The position numbers and the translations under genes are program-made. Below the pieces are notes generated by a model that did not search any database, had not been told where the DNA came from, and saw only the letters and a list, made by a program, of their open reading frames with translations. A stretch of DNA of 64,000 nucleotides from Pseudovibrio brasiliensis (GTDB lineage: Bacteria > Pseudomonadota > Alphaproteobacteria > Rhizobiales > Stappiaceae): NCBI RefSeq assembly GCF_018282095.1, contig NZ_CP074127.1:124001-188000 (forward strand), in the 5' to 3' direction. Below, in pieces: positions 16,851-26,400 of the stretch. Numbering within the stretch: the stretch's first letter is position 1; every line of letters starts with the position of its first letter.

Positions 16851-17570
16851 ATGAATTCAAGACGTGAGTTCCTCAAACTGGCCATGGCAGGCTCAACGGC
16901 TGCGGTGGCGGCGCCGACGGCTGTAAGCGCGCAGGCGAAGCCCAAGCGCTGGGGCATGCTGGTGGATCTGCGCAAATGCATCGGCTGTCAGGCCTGCACC
17001 GTGGCCTGCACCATTGAAAATGATGTGCCTGAAGGCCAGCACCGCACCGCTGTGCCGGTCTATGAGCTGGACGGTCCGGATGGCCCCAGTCAGGCCGTAC
17101 TACCGCGCCTGTGCAATCACTGCGATGAACCACCGTGCATTCCGGTGTGTCCGGTTAACGCCACCTTCAAAACCGATGAGGGTGCTGTGGTGGTGGATGC
17201 TGAGCAATGCGTGGCCTGTGGCTACTGTGTGCAGGCCTGCCCTTATGAAGCACGCTTCATCAACCACAAAACCGGCGTTGCGGATAAGTGCACGTTTTGT
17301 GTGCATCGCACCTCTGTTGGCTTGCTGCCTGCCTGCGTTGAAACCTGCGTTGGCAATGCCCGCGTGTTTGGCGACCTCAACGATCCGGAAAGCGAAATCC
17401 GCAAGCTGATGGCGCTGCATGAAACCAAGGGCCTGCGCCCTGAGTTCAAGACAGGACCAAACGTCTATTACATCGGGCTGGATGACAGGCTTGCCTCAAC
17501 TGTTGCGGTTGGTGGCGGTGCCCGTGATTTGCGCCAAGGTCTTGAAACGCCTGTACATGGGGAGGTGTGA
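16851..17570 (+). CDS. ttrB: Tetrathionate reductase iron-sulfur subunit TtrB
   Basis: A 239-residue protein with a Tat signal (NSRREFLKLAMAGSTAAVAA), so it is exported folded to the periplasmic side. Four ferredoxin-type cysteine clusters follow: CIGCQACTVAC, CNHCDEPPCIPVC, CVACGYCVQAC and CTFCVHR with a later CVETC. It would pass electrons from TtrC to the molybdenum subunit TtrA through four [4Fe-4S] clusters. A GGGGGGAG site precedes the ATG. The next gene starts 4 bases after its stop. Cluster order ttrB-ttrC-ttrA matches tetrathionate reductase operons; on sequence alone other NrfC/PsrB-like subunits are similar. Confidence 0.9.
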   Translation: MNSRREFLKLAMAGSTAAVAAPTAVSAQAKPKRWGMLVDLRKCIGCQACTVACTIENDVPEGQHRTAVPVYELDGPDGPSQAVLPRLCNHCDEPPCIPVCPVNATFKTDEGAVVVDAEQCVACGYCVQACPYEARFINHKTGVADKCTFCVHRTSVGLLPACVETCVGNARVFGDLNDPESEIRKLMALHETKGLRPEFKTGPNVYYIGLDDRLASTVAVGGGARDLRQGLETPVHGEV

Positions 17571-17573
17571 GTG

Positions 17574-18557
17574 ATGCCTGCTGTTGATCTGATGTCTTTT
17601 GATCATGAAGCCGTCTGGCGGCCCTGGGCGGTCGCTTACTTCCTGCTGGTGGGAACAGGCGCAGGGGCTGCCTTGCTGCTGGCGTACTCCCGTCTTGTGC
17701 GCGTTGCAGAAGCAAAAGGCGCTTTGATTGTCGCCGCCAGTTTTGCGCTGGCTTCTGGCTTGCCACTGCTGGCGGACTTGCACCAGCCCGCACGTTTTAT
17801 GCACTTCTACCTCAGCTCTGCACCTGGTTCCATCATGTGGTGGGGCAGCTGGTTCCTGCCGCTGTTCATTGGCACTACACTTCTGCTGGCGTTCATGACA
17901 GGCCGCCGTGGTAATGCACCCATGTGCGCAGGTGAACGCACGCTGACCATGATTGTTGGCGCGCTGGCCCTCTGCATACTGGGCTACACCGCCGGTGAAA
18001 TGAGCGTGGTGGCTGCCCGTCCAGTCTGGAACACCCTCGGCTTCCCAGTGGTGCTTATTTTGACAGCTCTGATGAGCGGTGCGGGTGCGACCTTGGCTAT
18101 TGATAGCCTCAATGGTGAAAAGGGCGAGGGCCGTTACATGCTGGTGGTCACAGGCGCTGCAACACTGGTTGCCTTTGGCCTTTGGATGCTGACCGATGCC
18201 AGCCTTTCAACGCTGGCAGCAGACTACGCCCCTGTTGGCTTGCTCGGCGAGTTCATCATCGCAGGTGTTGTGGTGCCGGTGGCGCTGGCCGTGAGCGCAA
18301 AGACCTCCTTGCTGCTTCGTGGTGTGAGTGGAGCACTGGCCGTGTTCGGCGCATTGGCCTTCCGCTGGCCCACCTTCAACGGCGCGCAGCTCATGTCCAA
18401 AACCGAGACTGCATTTTACGGCCATGAAGCCGCTCTGTCTCAGGATGCTCTGCGTACGCTGGCCGGGTCCGCAGGCCTGCTGATCCTCAGCCTGATCTTT
18501 GTCACCCTTCTCATCAACCTGCTGGCCGTGCGTGCCAGCAAGCAAACTCAAGCCTAA
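17574..18557 (+). CDS. ttrC: Tetrathionate reductase membrane subunit TtrC (NrfD family)
   Basis: A 327-residue integral membrane protein with eight to nine hydrophobic segments, of the NrfD/PsrC family, that oxidises quinol and anchors the complex. It has AVWRPWAVAYFLLVGTGAGA near the start and ADLHQPARFMHFY, a motif seen in quinol-oxidising NrfD proteins. GGGGAGG at 17559-17565 serves as ribosome binding site; both GTG 17571 and ATG 17574 are possible and the ATG gives the better spacing. It sits 4 bases after ttrB and 12 bases before ttrA. Confidence 0.9.
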   Translation: MPAVDLMSFDHEAVWRPWAVAYFLLVGTGAGAALLLAYSRLVRVAEAKGALIVAASFALASGLPLLADLHQPARFMHFYLSSAPGSIMWWGSWFLPLFIGTTLLLAFMTGRRGNAPMCAGERTLTMIVGALALCILGYTAGEMSVVAARPVWNTLGFPVVLILTALMSGAGATLAIDSLNGEKGEGRYMLVVTGAATLVAFGLWMLTDASLSTLAADYAPVGLLGEFIIAGVVVPVALAVSAKTSLLLRGVSGALAVFGALAFRWPTFNGAQLMSKTETAFYGHEAALSQDALRTLAGSAGLLILSLIFVTLLINLLAVRASKQTQA

Positions 18558-18569
18558 GGAGAGCCAGTT

Positions 18570-21500
18570 ATGACTATTTCTCGCCGTGGTGTTCTTCAAG
18601 GCGCAACCGCCCTTGGCGCAGCTGGCGCTGCCTTCTGGGGCTTTGCTGAAACGGGTAAAAACTTCTATCAGGGCGTGCTGGGTACTGCGAAAGCAAAAGG
18701 CATTGCCGGGGGGGCTTTGCCACCGGAATACAAGGTAGACCCAGCCACCGGAGAGGTGATCCTCAATCCGGATCAACGGGTCGGCTACACAATGTGCATG
18801 GGCTGCACCAGCGTTTGCGGCATCCGTGTGCGGGTGGACAAAGCCTCTGGTGACATTCTACGCGCCACCGGCAACCCATACAGCCCACTCTCCACCAATC
18901 CGCATATTCCATATGACACGCCAATTAAAGAGGCGATCACTGGCCTGTCTGCCTATGGTGAGCAAGGCCTCGCCGGACGCTCCACCGCCTGCGGGCGCGG
19001 CAATGCCGCCATTGCCAAGCAAAACAGCAAGGAACGCATTCTCAAACCGATGAAACGCGTGGGAGAACGCGGCAGCGGCCAGTGGAAGGAAATTTCCTGG
19101 GACCAACTGATTGAGGAAACCGTAGAGGGCGGCGATCTGTTTGGTGAAGGCCCTGTAGAAGGTCTACGTGCCATCCGCGACCTGAAGACACCGCTTGATC
19201 CAGAAAACCCTGAGTACGGCCCAAAGGCCAACCAACTGGTGGTGATCCCGGTCTTCAAAAACGGTCGCCTGATGATGGCTGCTCGCTTCGCCAAAATGGC
19301 TTACGGCACCCGCAACTTTGTGGGGCACCGCTCTTACTGCGGCCTGTCCATGCGGGCTGGCTATGCAGCCATGCTGGACAACCTGAAGAAACAGCCACAC
19401 CTGAAGCCAGACTATCGTCATGCCAAGTACATGCTGTTCATCGGCACGGCCCCCGGCAATGCAGGCAACCCCTACAAGCTGCAAGGCACGCTGATGGGCG
19501 CCGCCCGTGGGCGTGATGGGGTGAAGTACGCGGTGGTGGACCCTGTGCTCACCAACTCTCAAAACCATGCGTTTGGCAAAGACAACACATGGGTTCCTAT
19601 CAGACCGGGCACCGATGGGGCGCTGGTGATGGGCATGATCCGCTGGATCATGGAAAACGAACGATACGACGCTAAGTTTCTGGCTCAACCGTCCGGCGCA
19701 GCAGCAAAGGCGGCAGGGGAGGCCAGTTGGTCCAATGCAACGCATCTGGTCATTGATGACCCCGAGCACCCCAAAGGCGGCTCCTTCCTGCGGCAAGGAA
19801 TGGTGACTGCTGATCTGGACGAAGATGCTCAAAAGGCACCTATGTGCCTGGATGCGGAGACGGGAGAGCTCTCTCCTGCAAAGGGCCGCCCTGCCACACT
19901 GTTCCATCAGGGAACCGTGAGACTTCTGGATGGCTCAACTGTGCCCGTAGCCACCAGCCTAAGCTTGCTGCGCCGGGAGGCACTGCGCAAAACACTCGCC
20001 GAATACTCAACAGATTGCGGTGTGCCGGAAGAGCGTATCATCTCTTTGGCACGCGACTTCACCAGTGTTGGCAAACAGGCCGCAGCCGATTGCCACGGTG
20101 GCACCATGCACACCGCCGGGTTCTACACCGCCTACGCCATCGTCATGCTCAACGCCCTTGTGGGCAACCTCAACGCCAAAGGTGGCACCACTGCCGGTGG
20201 CGGTCGCTTCAAGGATGTACAAAAAGGCCCGCGCTATAACCTGCTCGCCTTCCCCGGTAAGGTGAAGGTGAAAGGCGTGGATGCAGGCCGCGGTGGCTTT
20301 GCCTATGAGAAAACCAGCGAGTTCAAGCGACTGGTTGCGGAGGGCAAGAACCCATACCCTGCACAAGCCCCATGGCATTCCTTCACCCAGCCCATGGGCG
20401 CGCAATGGCTCACCTCTGTGCTGGAAGGTTATCCTTACAAGGCCAAGGCGGTTATCACATGGTCTTCCAACCCGGTCTACGGTGTTGCGGGCATGGAAAA
20501 CGACATCAAGGAGAAGATCAAAGACACCAAGCGCTTGCCGCTGTTTATCGCCATTGATCCCTTCATCAATGAGACATCACGCTTCGCCGATTACATCGTG
20601 CCGGACCGTGTGTTCTACGAGGCATGGGGCTGGGCCTCTGCGTGGGGTGGTGTGCCAACCAAAGTCTCCACGGCCCGCTGGCCGGTAGTAGATTGCCAGA
20701 CTGGCAAAACACCGGATGGCCGCCATATGGACATGGACAACTTCTTCATCGACGTTGCCAAACGCATGGGCCTGCCGGGCTTTGGTGACAAAGCCATTCC
20801 GGATGCAGACGGCAACCTGCACCCGCTGCACCGCTCCGAGGACTTCTGGCTGCGTGCCGGTGCCAACGTGGCGTTTGATGGCGGTGCTGTGCCAGAAAGT
20901 GATGACGCCGACATGGCGATCACAGGCGTGGACCGCATCCGAGCGGACTTGGAAAGCACCTTGAAACCAGATGAATGGCGCCGAGTGGCCTACGTTTACA
21001 ACCGTGGTGGCCGCTACGAAGATGCAGCGAAAACCTACAAGGGTGAGAGTTTCGCGCGGTCCTACAAAAAGGGCATTCAGGTCTGGAACGAGACTGTGGG
21101 CATGGCGCGCAACTCCATGACTGGCAAAAAGTTTGTTGGCTGCCCAACATGGCAGGCTCCAAGCTTAGCCGACGGCACAAAGGTGGACAAAGCCTTCCCG
21201 CCGGACCTATGGCCGTTCCGCGTTGTCAGCACCAAATCCCAACTGCGCTCTTCCAGCACCGGCGGCAATCCGTATCTGGATGATCTCAAGCTCTCCAACG
21301 CCATCGCTATAAACACGGTGGATGCGGACCAGCTCTCCATCAAAACCGGAGATTGGATTACCGTCATCTCTCCAAGCAACCGGATCAGCGGGCAAGCTCT
21401 GGTGCGTCAAGGCATTGCAAGGGGCGCGATTGGCATCGAGCACGGCTATGGCCACCGTGAGCTGGGCGCTCGCACTCACAAGATCGGAAATGTCATTCTG

Positions 21501-21650
21501 GAGGGCCATTCCAACCGGGGCCTCGGCACCAACAGCAATGATCTGGGTTACACCGATCCAACCAGTCAACGCCCGGTCCTGCTCGCCGATCCCGTCGTCG
21601 GCAGCATAGCCCGCCAGGCCCTCCCAGCCCGCATTGAAAAGATGAGCTAG
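18570..21650 (+). CDS. ttrA: Tetrathionate reductase catalytic subunit TtrA
   Basis: A 1026-residue molybdopterin oxidoreductase that would reduce tetrathionate to thiosulfate in the periplasm. It begins with a Tat signal (ISRRGVLQGATALGAAGAA). An N-terminal [4Fe-4S] site is visible in CMGCTSVCGIRVRVDK with a later CGRGNA. Typical molybdopterin-binding stretches are present (FIGTAPGNAGNPYK, WSSNPVYG, and near the C-terminus IGIEHGYGHRELGARTH). Length and operon context fit TtrA rather than the shorter PhsA/PsrA. AAGGAG lies 8 bases before the ATG. A terminator follows at 21851. Confidence 0.9.
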   Translation: MTISRRGVLQGATALGAAGAAFWGFAETGKNFYQGVLGTAKAKGIAGGALPPEYKVDPATGEVILNPDQRVGYTMCMGCTSVCGIRVRVDKASGDILRATGNPYSPLSTNPHIPYDTPIKEAITGLSAYGEQGLAGRSTACGRGNAAIAKQNSKERILKPMKRVGERGSGQWKEISWDQLIEETVEGGDLFGEGPVEGLRAIRDLKTPLDPENPEYGPKANQLVVIPVFKNGRLMMAARFAKMAYGTRNFVGHRSYCGLSMRAGYAAMLDNLKKQPHLKPDYRHAKYMLFIGTAPGNAGNPYKLQGTLMGAARGRDGVKYAVVDPVLTNSQNHAFGKDNTWVPIRPGTDGALVMGMIRWIMENERYDAKFLAQPSGAAAKAAGEASWSNATHLVIDDPEHPKGGSFLRQGMVTADLDEDAQKAPMCLDAETGELSPAKGRPATLFHQGTVRLLDGSTVPVATSLSLLRREALRKTLAEYSTDCGVPEERIISLARDFTSVGKQAAADCHGGTMHTAGFYTAYAIVMLNALVGNLNAKGGTTAGGGRFKDVQKGPRYNLLAFPGKVKVKGVDAGRGGFAYEKTSEFKRLVAEGKNPYPAQAPWHSFTQPMGAQWLTSVLEGYPYKAKAVITWSSNPVYGVAGMENDIKEKIKDTKRLPLFIAIDPFINETSRFADYIVPDRVFYEAWGWASAWGGVPTKVSTARWPVVDCQTGKTPDGRHMDMDNFFIDVAKRMGLPGFGDKAIPDADGNLHPLHRSEDFWLRAGANVAFDGGAVPESDDADMAITGVDRIRADLESTLKPDEWRRVAYVYNRGGRYEDAAKTYKGESFARSYKKGIQVWNETVGMARNSMTGKKFVGCPTWQAPSLADGTKVDKAFPPDLWPFRVVSTKSQLRSSSTGGNPYLDDLKLSNAIAINTVDADQLSIKTGDWITVISPSNRISGQALVRQGIARGAIGIEHGYGHRELGARTHKIGNVILEGHSNRGLGTNSNDLGYTDPTSQRPVLLADPVVGSIARQALPARIEKMS

Positions 21651-22127
21651 GGAAGGTTCGCCCTCTTGGATCAGCTCTCACCCTTGGAGCTGGTCCAGCC
21701 ACAAAATTTGGGGCCGACCGCATAACCAAAACCAAAGCGCCAGCCCAACAACCCATCAGACCCCGCCCCCCAGCGGCGCCTGATGCCAAAACAAAACAGC
21801 CGAAGCCAAGGCCCCTCCCTCCCGGTATGAGGCCACCACCCACCTAACACAGCTCCCGTTATGATGACGGGGGCTGTTTTTTTTGGGGGGGGGGAGTTGA
21901 AGCGATTCTCCAAGTTGCCTTGAGGTGGCCTAAAACGCTCAAGTTCCCACTCTCTTCAACGCCGACTTCTCATCACGGTACCACCCAACTATCCAATGAA
22001 CCCAAGTCCTCTCAATAGCTTAAATGCAAAGCTCTGCCGCCATCACCTACAAAGGCCATCATCAGCTTCAGACAAGACACCTGAGTCAGACTGCCTCTAA
22101 CTGTTTTGTGTAATCGGATTCAATTCA
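21651..22127. other. Gene-free stretch after ttrA with terminator and long T/G tract
   Basis: About 480 bases without a supported gene. The first 200 bases are strikingly C-rich on the plus strand. A terminator at 21851-21884 ends in eight T that run directly into ten G (21885-21894). The remaining 230 bases before the DUF1217 gene show no clear promoter. Several overlapping minus-strand open frames here are low-complexity Gly/Pro-rich and are considered chance. Confidence 0.5.
21851..21884 (+). terminator. Rho-independent terminator of the ttrBCA operon
   Basis: Arms AGCTCCCGT (21851-21859) and ACGGGGGCT (21867-21875) pair with one wobble around a 7-base loop and are followed by TTTTTTTT. 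Confidence 0.75.
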
Positions 22128-23225
22128 ATGGATACTAACCTTCGTTTCTCAATGCTCAATCGTGATTTGCCGGGCGCGAAAGAAAGAACGGCTAAAGATC
22201 CAGAAATTGCCCGTGAAATAAAGTACTACGAGGAAAACTTCAGCAAGGTTGAGACGGTTGATGACCTTCTCAACGATTACCGCCTCTATAACTTCATGAT
22301 GAAAACCATGGGTTTGGAGGATATGGCCTATGCGAAGGGCATGGTTCGAAAAGTGCTGGTTGAAGGCACTGACGATTCAGGTGCTCTTGCGAACACGTTG
22401 AAAGATAAGCGCTTCAAAGAACTTGCAGAAGCATTTCCATTTAACAAAGATGGAACGATCAAAGGAAAGTTTGATTGGGAGAGTGAAGGTTTGGACCCGA
22501 GAATGGTGCTTTGGTCCAACACTCCGGGAGAAGAAGTTGATGATGTTGATCGGCTGGCTGAGTATTTTACGCTCAAAATGCCGAGGGATGTCATCTTCAC
22601 CACACAGATTCTAGCTGATCCTGCCCTCTATGAAGTTATCACGGTCGCATTTGATGTTCCGGAAGAAATCATCAATGGTCCGAAGAGTGAGCGCATTGAT
22701 TGGTTCGATGAGAACATCGATATTGAAGCGTTGAAGAAGCCATCTGAGCTGAAGGATACAATCGCAAAATACCGCGATAATCTGGAAATACGTGAAGCGG
22801 ACAGAACTAAAGGTATTGTAGAGCAATATATCCAGGTTAGCTTTGAAGAAGGTGAAGGCGAGCAAAACGAAGGCGTCAGACTCGCACTCAACTTCCAAAG
22901 AACCGGCGGTAACATCACAAGCGCCTATGAAATTCTCGGCTCACCTGCGCTCTATCAGGTTGTTCGAACCGTACTTGGAATGTCCGAGTCTATGGTTGGC
23001 ACCGACATCGACAATCAAGCTGCGGTGATCAACGAGAAGTTCGATATCAAGAAGTTTCAGGATCCTGAAGAAGTTGACAAGTTCGTCAAAAAGTTCGTCA
23101 TCCTCTACGATGCACAAAATGGCATTGGCACTGCTCCATCCGTACAACTGTTCGCCAGCAATCCGGGTGTTGGAATTCCTGAGAATGTTCTTACAGCCGT
23201 GAATGCGCTGAAATTTGGCGGTTGA
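22128..23225 (+). CDS. DUF1217 family protein
   Basis: A 365-residue soluble protein with no signal peptide. It contains repeated DUF1217-type segments: EIKYYEENFSKVETVDDLLN DY-type followed by RLYNFMMKTMGLEDM, then a second FTLKMPRDVIFTTQ-ILADPALYEVI block, and a third ITSAYEILGSPALYQVVRTVLG block. DUF1217 proteins occur in alphaproteobacteria, often in or near flagellar gene clusters, and their role is unknown. Here no flagellar gene is near. The ATG at 22128 has no strong ribosome binding site. A hairpin terminator follows at 23288. Confidence 0.8.
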   Translation: MDTNLRFSMLNRDLPGAKERTAKDPEIAREIKYYEENFSKVETVDDLLNDYRLYNFMMKTMGLEDMAYAKGMVRKVLVEGTDDSGALANTLKDKRFKELAEAFPFNKDGTIKGKFDWESEGLDPRMVLWSNTPGEEVDDVDRLAEYFTLKMPRDVIFTTQILADPALYEVITVAFDVPEEIINGPKSERIDWFDENIDIEALKKPSELKDTIAKYRDNLEIREADRTKGIVEQYIQVSFEEGEGEQNEGVRLALNFQRTGGNITSAYEILGSPALYQVVRTVLGMSESMVGTDIDNQAAVINEKFDIKKFQDPEEVDKFVKKFVILYDAQNGIGTAPSVQLFASNPGVGIPENVLTAVNALKFGG

Positions 23226-23287
23226 GTAGAGCTGTAGCAGGTAACCTGAACTTCTCTAATTTCTAAAACTGAAAATTCCGTTTCTTG

Positions 23288-23315
23288 AGGCCGCTAATGA
23301 TCATTAGCGGCCTTT
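23288..23315 (+). terminator. Perfect 26-base palindrome, probable terminator
   Basis: Arms AGGCCGCTAATGA (23288-23300) and TCATTAGCGGCCT (23301-23313) are exact reverse complements. A hairpin with GATC as loop and an 11-bp stem would form, followed by TT. It lies 62 bases after the DUF1217 stop. Confidence 0.65.
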
Positions 23316-23485
23316 AGTGTTTCTTGGTTGCTAGTTTTGCATTGTCATGATGTGCCTAGAAGCCTGCCTCATCCACACCTCATTTTACTAAATATTCGCT
23401 CGATAGAGGGGTATTAGTGAAACACTATCTCATGGCGTAAGTGATATCCCGCACCTAGGAAATGTAGTGCGCCAAGAGGTCCGTT

Positions 23486-26400
23486 ATGGCTGGTTCCGAT
23501 ATCCCTTCCGGTTCAAATGAAACTAGTACTCCAAAACAATCCAGTGAGCTTGATGCATGGGCGATGGAAATGCTCAAGGTCTGCAGTATTGACCCCTCCG
23601 AGGCTGGTACTGACTCTCTTTATGATGAGGACGAGTCAGAGGCGCTTGAGGTCTCATACGATACGGCAGAAGGCATTCAGAATGCCGTGACACAGGCCTA
23701 TGTTGAATTCGGAAAGATCACGGAAAATGCTCATCTGATCATCGATAAGGAACAGCTCAAAATCTTCCAGAATTTTGAAGAGAAAGCCAGTTTCTATCTG
23801 GATGAAGCTGAACTTGCTGCCATCGGGGAAGATATTGACGGTGCAAATGATCACCTCGATAACGCCAATATCAGCATGGATGGCATGCGCAAGGCACTCG
23901 ATCACGGTGTCTCATCTGCTTATAAAGTCGACAATTATGTCCAGCAAGTCAGTGACCTGCTCAAAGAAGCCGGCACTTACTACAAGCAGCGGAACAAGAT
24001 CCCTTATGAGGAGCAACTCTCTGACTTGTTGAGCTATCAGACCATGGTGGAAGCATTAGGTCAGGAAGCCAAGCTGCTGCTCACCGAAAACCGTATTGCA
24101 GATGCCAAAACTGCTATTGAGCAGATGAAAACCGCAATCGGCAATATGCCTAAGTGCTTTGAACCTCCGAAAAATCCAAAAACTGCCAAGAAGGCCAGCG
24201 CCGATGAAGTGGAATTCGGTCTGGTTTCCAAAGGCGCCCATGCTTTCCAGGATGTAGAGGAGCTGGAGGATGTCTTTGGAGAGGAAGTCGCTCTCGCCGA
24301 GCGGCAGGATGCCATTTTTGCCTTACACCAGAAGCTGGAAGAAGAGCTCAAGCAGGACCGGAAAGACTGGGCCAAGAAGTCTGTAACTGAGTTTGAGGAT
24401 GCCTACAAGGTTGCCAAGAATGCATTGGATGGCGGACACAAAATGGCAACCGACCTCTGGCTCGATTCAGACGTTAAAAAAATTCTGCCTAAGCTTGATA
24501 GCTTGATCGAAACTGCGCGCACCATGCACATGCGCATGAAGAAGATTAGTCTGTCTGCGCAAGGGCATAATGATGCGGAAACGGATGAAATCATCGCGGC
24601 CGAAAAAGAGAACGCCGGTGATGTGTTCGAGAACCGACTGACCCGTCTACGAGGTGATCTGGAGAGTCTGAAAACAGCCATCAATACCAGTAATGCCAAC
24701 TGGCGCCCGGTTTGTCAGGGTGTCAACGGGGCTGAGTTTGAAACGGTCTATCAGGGGGCGTTGAGTTACCATGAAGACGGTATGGCGAGTTCTCAAGAAG
24801 ACCGTGAGGACAAAGAGGCGCATTGCGAAGAGCTTCAACAGTATGTTTCCTCTGCCAAGTTTGCATTGGTGCAGATGCAGCAGCTTTTTGCTAAGGCTCA
24901 GGAAATTCGAAATAACGACATTTCCGGCATCAACATTAAAGCAAAGGAAGCGACTGCAAAACTGAAGGACTTGCTGAAGCGCCGGCCTGAGATTGAGGCC
25001 TGGAGCGTGGATCTTGGCAGTTTTGATAAGACCCGCGCGCGTGCCGCAAAAGCACTTGAAGCCCTCAATGTAGCTATGGCGGATAAGAGTACAGCCGTAA
25101 GTGTTGGTGCGCTAAATGCGTTCAACAGCCAGATTGCAGATCTGCAGGAAGCGTTTGACAGTGCAGCAGCTGAAATTGATCGCATCGGTTCGGATGTGAA
25201 GTTCCGCCTGAAGAACATCAAGAGCGTGTTTGCAACGTTGGCGGCACGCAAAGAAGAACTGAAGAAAAAGCCGAAAGAGTTTGCAGAGTTCTATAAGGCA
25301 AACAATGATGCCTTCACGTTGATCACGCAGGATCAGGTTGTTCTGTCCAATCAGGACAAAAAGGGGGCTGATGATCTTCTGGCCGGTGTTGAAGTCGCGC
25401 TTGGCAAGATGCGCGCCTTGCTTGGCATGCCAGATGCCGGAGAAGGTGGCGTACAAAATGACGCTTCAGGCCGTAGAGAAGAACTTTTGCAGGCTGTGCG
25501 TGATAGGTTTAGCCAGCTGAAGCAGATTGAAAAATGGGCCCGCGAGAACCCTGATGTGGAAGGCTACTACGCAGACTTTGCTGACACCCATGCTGATGCT
25601 GAAGAGCATTCAGACACCTTCAAGGTAGGGCTCATTGAACTTGGCAACATGGATCCTAAGGTTGTTGAAAATGCTTTACGTGCCATCGACAGAGATCTGG
25701 AGGACATGGACACGATCTTCCAGACAGCCAAAGAACAGATGGAGCAGTTCAAAGGTGCTGATGCTGTTGCTGATGAGCTAACTGAGAAATCAGATCTTCT
25801 GGAACGCATCAGAGCCTACAATCCTGAGATTACCAAGTATCAGGACAAGACTGGTCAGTTTTTGGATTTGGATGAGAAGAACTTCTTCAAAGGCACAATT
25901 GCCAACCTCAAAGAATGCCTGCTGACGGCCTCTAACTTTTATTACAAGGATGAGGACGCAAAAGGTGAAGCTGAACTGGAGAAGGTTGAGGTTTACTTCG
26001 AGAGCCTTGATGAGTCCCTAAAACAAGCTGCCGCGACCCGGAGAGAAGTGAAAGAGTTCGAGCATGTTGTTGATATGGCGAAACAGTCACTGACTGATCT
26101 GGAAGCTAAAGACGAGAACCTCAAAACCCAGCCACAGCGTAACGCATTTGTGTTGAACAGCGGGGACGTGAATAAGCTGATAGGTGAGGTTAGGAAGCAT
26201 ATCGGTCAAGAGAATATCAAGCCGATCCGAGATATCATTCCACAGCTGCAAGCAGCAGTTCAGAAGATGGAAGAGGACTTCCCGAAATCAAGAAGCGAGA
26301 AAGTCAAAGCCGCTCTTGGGAAAAAGAAGAAGGGCACCTTCGAAGACGAACTGGCCGCTATGCAACAGCGTATGAAAGAACGTGAACCAGTATCTGATAG

